A stretch of 64,000 nt of DNA. It comes from Ceratodon purpureus. Its lineage: Eukaryota; Streptophyta; Bryopsida; Pseudoditrichales; Ditrichaceae. Made by a program: the position numbers and the translations under genes. The stretch is from contig CM026426.1 in the NCBI GenBank assembly GCA_014871385.1, forward strand, positions 42,551,613 through 42,615,612, given 5' to 3'. Within the stretch, counting starts at the first letter, position 1; every line of letters starts with the position of its first letter. Shown here piece by piece: positions 56,912 through 64,000 of this stretch. The notes below the pieces were generated by a model, which made no database searches, had not been told where the DNA came from, and was given only the letters and a program-made list of their open reading frames with translations.

Positions 56912-59467
56912 ATGGAACAGCAACAACAGAACTTGCCCTCGGCGGCAGAATAGAGGAAGCAGGAAAAGGATGAAGGACGGGAAACCCATGGAAACGTACA
57001 TTGTAAGAGGGTTCACGTCCTAACAAATCCTAGAAAGCTTGCATTCCGACGGTGGGAAGTCGTACCGGAACCGTGGACTTTAGCTACGTGTGAAGAACTC
57101 ATTGAATGGTGCCACATTGGGAAGAATCTTCCGTTGCATCACCATCATTCGAACCGTACTACAAACAAGGCAAACATGAGACGGTGCAAGAACCATGAGT
57201 TTGGTCAACGGTGTTTGGAGGTGTACTAGGTTATATACAAGGAGAGGATCAACTTGAGAAACGAGGTTCCACTCTTTATTTGTAGAATGGTATATGCTAA
57301 GGTCGTGCTTCACAGGGAGGTGGATTGGAGGACCATAAGGTTGACCAAAGGCATCACTAAGCGTCCTCGAGAGTTGGCTATACCTAGAGGGATTTTAACA
57401 TTTCCGGGGTCAACCTAGCCATAGTGGGATAATCCCGAGGAGAGAGGTGCATCTGGGGTACTTGCGTGGAGTGACTTAGAAGAAGATAATGATTCCGATG
57501 GTACGCCAACATGTCCCAGTCAGTTGCAGACAAGAGCGGCAGCTTCAGTTAGAATCACACACCTTAAAAAGAAGGACCCTCTTTTGTCTGCGTGTTAGTC
57601 GGCGAGGGATCGTGCTCCGCCAACAAATCCTAGTGGGGGGGATATTGCTGATCAGGCTCCTCCTGCAATTGTTGGAGGCCCGAGCAATGTTGATGTAGCT
57701 CTTCTTGCACCAAATCCACAGATTGGAGGCCCGAGCAATGTAAGTGAAGATGAGGACGCTAGGTTTGCAAATGAGTTGGAGGCTACACTAAACGAGCCTG
57801 ATGCCCAACACCAGCAAGGCGACACATTGCTTATTCATCTCAATGCAAAAAATGGGATAATTGTTGAGTTGGAGAAGAAAATTTAGAAAATGGTGCTTGA
57901 AGTTGAGAGGCTGAATGAAATTATTCAAAGGCAAAATGAAGAGATTGAGCAACTTAAAGCTGCGAGAAATTTGAATATGGTACCAGATGCAAGCCAAGTT
58001 CCACTCTCTAGTAACCTTGGGATGAATAAGGCAGAACAGAATGCCATCATTGATACGGCCACATACGGTGTCCTGGAAGATACCCCTATACGAGTTACCT
58101 GTAGATCAGTGATTCCATTCGCATCAACGAGCCAAGTAATGCACCCCCCTCCCTCCCAATAGCAAGTATTCTTTGTGGATTCTCAAGAGACGCAGAATTC
58201 TTTGTCGTTTCCAATGCGAGCGATTCCTCCAATGGTCCCTTCTGTACCTAATGCAACTGAATTGCAAGCTACCAACAAGATACTAACATACCTCGTCCAG
58301 ATGAGCAAACAATACTACCAATGGAAGAGTGCATGCATTCTGACAATAAACCGTCACAAATAGATGTACAGTGAGTTACAAAAGATTGACAATGACTACC
58401 TCATGACGAATCAGAAGAGGGAATTCAGACTTACTTCGTGGGCACATATGGATGACATGTTTTCTAACGACTTACCGCAGGTCGGTAACAAGAAGATAGA
58501 TTGGATGAACGCAGGATGGGAGTACAAGACTGCAACATTCAATGAGAAAATTGCTGAGGGGACAAAGGCAAGATTGCTCCGGTGCAATCCACAGAAGTAT
58601 GTGTTGGATGGAACCAAGTGTCCCATTTGTACCAAGCCATTTGGGCCATAGGAAGGCTGGTCATTCGGATCCAGTCAATGCATGTATCATCCATTGTGCT
58701 TGATTTCCCATGCCATGATACGTCGGAGGTGTGCAATATGCAAGTCCCCCTTCCATAAGCATTTTTATGAGCAGTTCGGCTTGGAGACCTACATGTGACC
58801 GCATTGGGAGCAAAAAGAGGAAAATACTCCTGGGTATCCGGACAAGTGGGGTGACGACTTGATTTGGAATTGGGTTATTGGAAAGCTTGCAACCTACAAG
58901 AGCAAAATGAGCAAGCAATGGAGATGGGACACAAATCCTTGTGAGATTGCAAGGATTTTCCAGAATGTCACACGAGGAGCGATCCAAGAAGAAGTCGATG
59001 GAAAGATGAATTTCTTTTACAAAACGTTGGGTGGGTACTCGGATGAAGAGAACAAGAAATTCCAATTTGGGCCTCATCCTTGAGGGTTTAAGTGGAATTC
59101 CAAAGGGAGGAAGGTTGTTAATCAATAGCTGACCCTTGCTCAAATGACACCCACGGATCTCGACATCCGCACTGCGTTGAACATGGAGGAATCAAAATGG
59201 ATACACTTGTTCAAGAGCGACGCTGTGGATTTCTTACTCAAAGAACATTGTCCGGAGACCCCATGTGTGCTCTGTCAAATGCGAGAGACTAGCTACATGG
59301 AAACAGTACTTGGATTAGATGGCCTAGCGAGGAGAACGCGTTCTATCAAGCGGAAACTTATCACTAGGGATGGAGCAGAAAGTAGTGCAGCGGATAGCTC
59401 TCATGCACAAATAGATGAAGGTGGATCGAGCTCCTCAGCACTTGACGTCTTGGAGACCAAGGACTGA
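56912..59467 (+). pseudogene. RC7: RC6 homologue in one frame with twelve internal stops
   Basis: From ATG 56912 to TGA 59467 the sequence is exactly 852 codons in one frame, alignable to RC6 throughout. Internal stops: TAG at 56951, 57227, 57416, 57422, 57596, 57884, 58160, 58361, 58649 and 59126; TGA at 58796 and 59081; no TAA. At the TAG sites RC6 has CAG three times, and otherwise TTG, GAG, CGG, CTG, CGC, TGG or TAC. The finger is CPIC...SQCMYHPLC...CAIC: the third Cys ligand is Ser, which argues for decay. Yet no frameshift is present, unlike RC6. The 3' flank matches RC6. The simplest reading is a pseudogene; recoding of UAG is the alternative discussed in the findings. Confidence 0.7.
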
Positions 59468-59990
59468 AAGCGACGTTCTTGTAATAAGATATCGAAATAT
59501 AAGTAGGTGCAGAAGGCATAGAGAATTAGATTGAAAAGGGTTAAAGCGTTGCGTTTAATTTTTGTTAAACTCAAACAATTGATGTTAATTTCCATCACGG
59601 ATTTGTTCATGATTTCCAAGACTATATTCTTCTCCTTGCATAGGTCATGTGTTTTTGGTCGCACCACATGTTGTTTATTCTATCATTTGTCTAATCTCCC
59701 TTCCATTGTATGATAAATGCTTACATAATTCAGATGCACACAGAAATGTTGTATATGGATATTCCATGGACGTGCTAGACTATTTCTACCCTCACTTTAT
59801 GCTACTCTTGAAATAATTCTTATACCATTTTATTTCCTTTAAAATCGTCATTTAAATATGAGATTGAATGTGTACATCAACTTCGAGAGGGATCTGGTTG
59901 TTCCTGCCACCATTCTGTTCCGATTCAATAATATGATGGATCATATGTTCCAAGTACTTTACGTGAAACTCTAAGTTTTCTGGTAAATGG
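59468..59990. other. 3' flank of RC7
   Basis: Related to the RC6 3' flank up to about 59760, then AT-rich sequence without genes. Confidence 0.4.
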
Positions 59991-59997
59991 ATTTCAA

Positions 59998-60540
59998 CAA
60001 CACCCGCGCATGTATGCACGCGCGTGTTTCCGCGCGCCCGTACTGCACGCGCGTGCGCGCGCACGCCAACCATCGTCCCCTCCCGAAGAAACCAAACAAT
60101 TGTGAAAAAATGATCACGCCACTGTGCGCGTGCTCGAACTGCTCGCGCCTGTCTAACCACGGGCGAAATCAATGCCGCGAGTCCAAGGAAATCATTCTCT
60201 CCCTGTGAATGTCTTGACGGAGTTACACGCCCGAGCAGTCGGTGCACGCGCGTCAGTGACGACTTAATTATTATCCCTTGCACAACGAAGTTGCACGCGC
60301 GTCGGTGCACGCGCTGCGCCTACGGAAATTCCAAAGTGTTAGTATTTCTGAACTTCAAAGAATTCCACTCGCGCGCATGCACATGCCCGATTTGATTGTA
60401 CCCGTGGACGCATGGGCGCGAGCATCGTCGCCAAACCTCACTTGTTCAAAATTCTGCATGATCTTGGCTTCATGCGCGTTGCGCGCGCGTTTCAAATCAC
60501 GCGCCCGTATGCACTCGCTCGTGTATACTCGCCAATATTC
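59998..60540. repeat. CpG-rich array of copy 2
   Basis: Sparser CGCGCGCCCG, GCACGCGCG and CTCGCGC words, equivalent in position to 46325-48110. Confidence 0.55.
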
Positions 60541-60559
60541 CAGCACTTCATATTCTAGC

Positions 60560-61300
60560 ACTCTCTCATCTTCACTCGGCATGCTTAATTATTATCCCTT
60601 GCCTCTTCAATTCACTCTTTTGATTCCATGCTTCTTCCATTTGATTATCTCTTTCATTTGATTTTTCCTATTCCTTTACTTCACTTTATATCCCTACCCT
60701 CTTTAATTCATTTATTCTTTTTTTCTACATTCTCCTCACTTTGAATTCCCTCTTTGAATTGCTATGTTTATACTCCAAATTCCACCTCTCTTCCATCATA
60801 TCCTTTTTTTTTTTTCTTTTTTTTTTTAAAATCCCTTCCTTCCTTATGTTTTATTTTGTTTTCTTTCAACATTCTTATTTCATTTGATTACCACTTCCAT
60901 TTGTTTATTTTCATTCATCTAATTCCAATCCCACTACTCCCTTTCTGTATCACTTTATTTTTCTCTAATATCACTACCCTCTTTAATTTGTTTTTTTTTT
61001 TTGTTTAACATTCTTCTATAATTTAATTACCACTTCCATTTGTTTATTTTCATACATCTAATTCCAGTCCCACCACTCTCCCATCCTATCCCTTTATTTT
61101 TCTCTAATATTACAACCTTCTTTAATTTGATTATTTTTTTTGTTAAACATTCTTCTATCATTTGAATGCCTATTCCATTTGTTTATTTTAATACTTCTAG
61201 TTCCACTAGTCTCCCATACTATCCGTTTATTTATCTCTCAGATCCATACTCTCTCTATGTTTTTTATTTTTTATTTTTTTATTTTTTTCTGTTTTGGCTT
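60560..61300. repeat. Pyrimidine-rich satellite of copy 2, unit about 127 bp
   Basis: Units with TTGTTTATTTTCAT, CATCTAATTCCA, CACTCTCCCATCCTATCC and TTTATTTTTCTCTAATA repeat about three times from 60870 to 61240. Same place and style as 48115-48790. Confidence 0.6.
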
Positions 61301-62604
61301 TGTTATACGTAAAGGCCTCAGAACAATAATCCAAAAAAGAAATTAATAAAGTACTTAAGATTGGCTAACAAATGACACATAGCAACTTGCTTGCACAGTT
61401 GTAAATACAAGTTGTCTACTGATGTGGAAATAATTTTTTATGAGGTAATGTTGGGACATGAAACTTTCCCGAAATGGTAACCTCAATTAAATCCCACCCT
61501 CCCACCACATATGCTCAGATCTGCATGTACTCGCATAGCAAATCCAGAGTTATGCACATTGAATATAGTATCTTGAATGTAACCGCCATAGCAGCTTGCT
61601 GAGTGGTGGACACTTGGTTTCTTTCAATGGCAGTCTACCTATTAATACACATGGCTGACTATTGCATACCAATCAGTGTGCCAATTTGGCTTGGTCACTT
61701 TGATGCAGTAAGGGGCACTTTTGGGTTGGTATTTTGGTTCCTCACTAGTGTCACCCTCGCCCATATTAGCACATACCCACTTGATCCAACTTGGACAGTG
61801 GAGGGTATTCTGTATTATTGTGTGGGGGCTCAGCAGTGAGCAGGGGTTTGGGTGATTTGCTTGCTTTACAGCAATGTTGCAGCCGTCTTCTAGTCAGGTG
61901 CTGGGTTGTTTGGAGTGATTCATGTTTTCTGTGTGAATCCCTTGCTCTGTATTTTAATTTGTCTCTTGTGAAAACGATAACAAGTGTGGGAAGGATTGTA
62001 AACACCTCGCATACGTAAGAAAACTGACTAATTGTTTGTATTCTTGCATGGGTACAGGTGAAGTCCTCCACCTCTTGAGCCATTTTTGGTTGCTCAGCAA
62101 GTGTTCTTCTCTCAACCTATTCTCTACCTTATCCCTGTTGACAGGAAATGTGTAGATTTAATTGAAGTTTCATTTTGTGTTGAGGCAATTACTAGTATAC
62201 TTTCAGCCCTAATATAAGGACCTGAAGTTTCTTTGTGTAAGCTACTCTGCAGTGTGTTCTTTGACTTAGTTGTTATTGAGTTGGTGATGGTACTCCTTTG
62301 AATCACTAAAAAACTATCTGTCTTTGGATGTTTTATGCATTGGGTATACTTTACATTAAGGTTACACTGAGTTGTTGTTTATATTGGCCACAAGATGTTC
62401 TGATTTAGTTCAAAATTGAACAAGTCAGGGGTTCTTTTGTGTAAGGTTTAGCAAAACTTAAACCCTGCTTGTGAAATGAGCAGGTAAGTTCAAATGCTAT
62501 GTAGTGAACTGAACGAGCTTAGACTTGAATAGTCTGGAAGATGCTTCGCAAGAAGATGAACCAAAAAAGGCTTTTATTCCTTTAAATATCCAGGATTTTC
62601 ACTG
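61301..62604. other. Unique spacer of copy 2
   Basis: No counterpart was found in copy 1, where the satellite meets the hAT1 array directly. No recognisable gene; possibly an insertion. Confidence 0.35.
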
Positions 62605-63110
62605 GGTTAAGCGCGCCCGTTTCAGCGCGCCCGCATTCGCCCGCTGGAGCGGGCTCGCGTTCGCCCACTTTGGCCCGGCTCCTCTCGCGCGCACCTGGTG
62701 GCTCTCGCGCACGCCCGCCTACGCTCTTTCGCGTAGACCTTTGCTTGGGAGCACCCACCTGCGCCCGCACGTTTGCGCATATGCACGCCCGATTCGATCA
62801 CGATCCTCCGGCACTGCACCGTGCACACGCGCCCGTTGGATCCCACCCTTCCGCTGGCGTGCGTCTGGACAGCACGCGCCCGACAGAGGGCAGCAGTATA
62901 TAAACTGTCCCCTTGATTTGACAGCCATCTTACCTCCATTGCGTGTTTCATGTCTTGGGTCTCCTTGAGGGCTCTTTGCTTGAAACTAGTAGCTTGTGGA
63001 GACATTTGGTTTTGGTGGGGAGAATGTAAAAATTCTTCTCTCCATAAATCAATTTGTTAGGCATTTATCAGACACATTAAATTATATTAGATAATAATTT
63101 TCAATTACTA
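62605..63110 (+). promoter_or_regulatory. CpG array, TATA box and leader of hAT2
   Basis: The array 62605-62890, TATATAAA (62897-62904) and the leader (TCCTTGAGGGCTCTTTGCTT, GGGGAGAATGTAAAAATTCT) parallel 48805-49360 closely. Confidence 0.65.
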
Positions 63111-63149
63111 CTAGAACAATCTTTGGATTGTGGTTCCTAATCATTTTCT

Positions 63150-63772
63150 ATGGAACCTGTTGAACCGGTTACAGCGGTCCCAAGACTCGGTACAAGAAAG
63201 TGGCACCATGGTTTGAAATCAAGGTCTAGTCAGGCACATTGACACAGAAGGTTGCACAATGTGTATATTGTAGGAAGACCGTTTCCTATGTCAAGGCTAG
63301 GTGCCTCCAGCATTATGGTTGGGACTAGATAAATGCCGCGAAGACTTGCCACATGGCACCTATCGCACTGATGAGGGAGTTTCAGTTCTGCGCTGGAAAG
63401 GTTCCCTAACCGTTGACACCGGAGGAGATGAATGGTATGAGGCTAACATCTTCCGCACCAGTTCAACGTCCATGTACAAGTGCTTCTACACACGGTACTC
63501 TGTACGGTGGATCTGACCGTGATAACAATGATACCGAAGAGGATCCAATTGATTGTAGTGCGGCCCCTAGTAGGGCTGGTTCTAATACCACAAGGAGCAT
63601 GCGTCAATAGGATATGAATGAAGCATACGAGATCTCTAAGCAAAAGGAGTTGGACATGTTGTGGGCAACTTTCTACATGTTGTTTTACGAATCCAACGTA
63701 GCATTCAACATGGTCAAGCACCCAACATTTATAAAGGCAATGAACTCAACGTCGACTGCCGGATTTGACTAT
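63150..63772 (+). pseudogene. hAT2: decayed N-terminal part of hAT transposase
   Basis: Starts MEPVEPV and follows the hAT1 N-terminus (GASTHGTLYGGSD-like region, KQKELDMLW, ESNVAFNMVKHPTFIKAM) in shifting frames with several stops. Homology ends at the GFDY position (about 63772). The catalytic domain is absent from the window, and the last 230 bp hold nothing recognisable. Confidence 0.6.
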
Positions 63773-64000
63773 ATTTTTTGTTGCAGAACGCTTTCAACTT
63801 TGCCGAGAACCACCTTCACAATGACGTAGTCATAATTCTTTTTCATCCTTGTCGTGTAGCAACAAACTCTAAAATCTTAGGCTACTATGATGCATTTGGG
63901 TTAAAAGTCCGCAAGGAATGGTGGGTAATGATTTGACTCCACCTGACATCACCCTTTGATCAGTCAGTTACATTTATGATTTTCTAATCTACCTATCTAG

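Larger units (their letters stand above)
55596..64000. repeat. Composite unit, copy 2, cut by window edge
   Basis: Repeats copy 1 from TCATAATAGACGGAC (55602): array, small ORF remnant, RC7, arrays, pyrimidine satellite, hAT2 promoter, hAT2. Similarity stops at about 63772, where sequence diverges from hAT1. Confidence 0.65.

Noticed and set aside
1-64000. Genome-wide reassignment of UAG/UAA to glutamine
   Set aside because: RC1, RC3 and the SET gene use CAG/CAA freely with no in-frame UAR, and RC7 also carries UGA; only an element-specific effect remains possible.

Overview
The window looks like a repeat-packed nuclear stretch of a green-plant-lineage genome. Genes have GT-AG introns of about 80-730 bp, there are TATA-type promoters, and one gene encodes a plant SUVR-type SET histone methyltransferase. 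Several transposase families resemble ones I associate with algae and metazoans more than with flowering plants, so I favour a streptophyte alga such as Chara. That placement is inference. Almost everything else is mobile-element sequence: no rRNA or convincing tRNA gene, no CRISPR, and no ordinary housekeeping gene apart from the SET gene.

The recurrent theme is a protein family that I call RC (RING + coiled coil). It has a conserved N-terminal domain, a coiled coil and a Cys4-His-Cys3 RING-like finger. Seven copies are visible: RC1 (3-1562, -), RC2 (4317-5791, -), RC3 (11562-13837, +), RC4 (21050-25233, +), RC5 (33906-35049, -), RC6 (43349-45912, +) and RC7 (56912-59467, +). RC3 lies between about 475-bp terminal inverted repeats. 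RC2 and RC3 share an almost identical 3' untranslated region in opposite orientation. RC4 is head-to-head with a multi-exon transposase (TpA, 16814-20305) and directly upstream of the SET gene. RC5 lies downstream of a second copy of that transposase (TpA2, 36798-39730). RC6 and RC7 precede hAT transposases. I read the RC protein as an accessory gene of several DNA transposons.

Layout. 1-16.8 kb: RC1-RC3 in a field of transposon ends, duplications and AT-rich tandem repeats. 16.8-26.6 kb: TpA, RC4 (its intron carries a 5'-truncated LINE with a 36-bp target-site duplication) and the SET gene. 27.2-30.6 kb: an unrelated DDE transposase (TpD) interrupted by four in-frame UAG/UAA codons. 30.6-41.4 kb: minisatellite, RC5, GC-rich low-complexity sequence, TpA2 and a decayed transposase fragment.

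41.7-64 kb is one composite unit of about 13.75 kb repeated in tandem. The first copy holds a small ORF, RC6, CpG-rich arrays, a pyrimidine satellite, hAT1 and a protein-kinase-like gene. The second starts at 55.6 kb with RC7 and runs off the window inside hAT2. Genes in it are preceded by arrays of a CGCGCCCGT word and a TATA element, and the small ORF and RC genes also share one leader motif. The first copy is nearer to intact. In the second, RC7 keeps one 852-codon frame with no frameshift but carries twelve internal stops, ten of them UAG.
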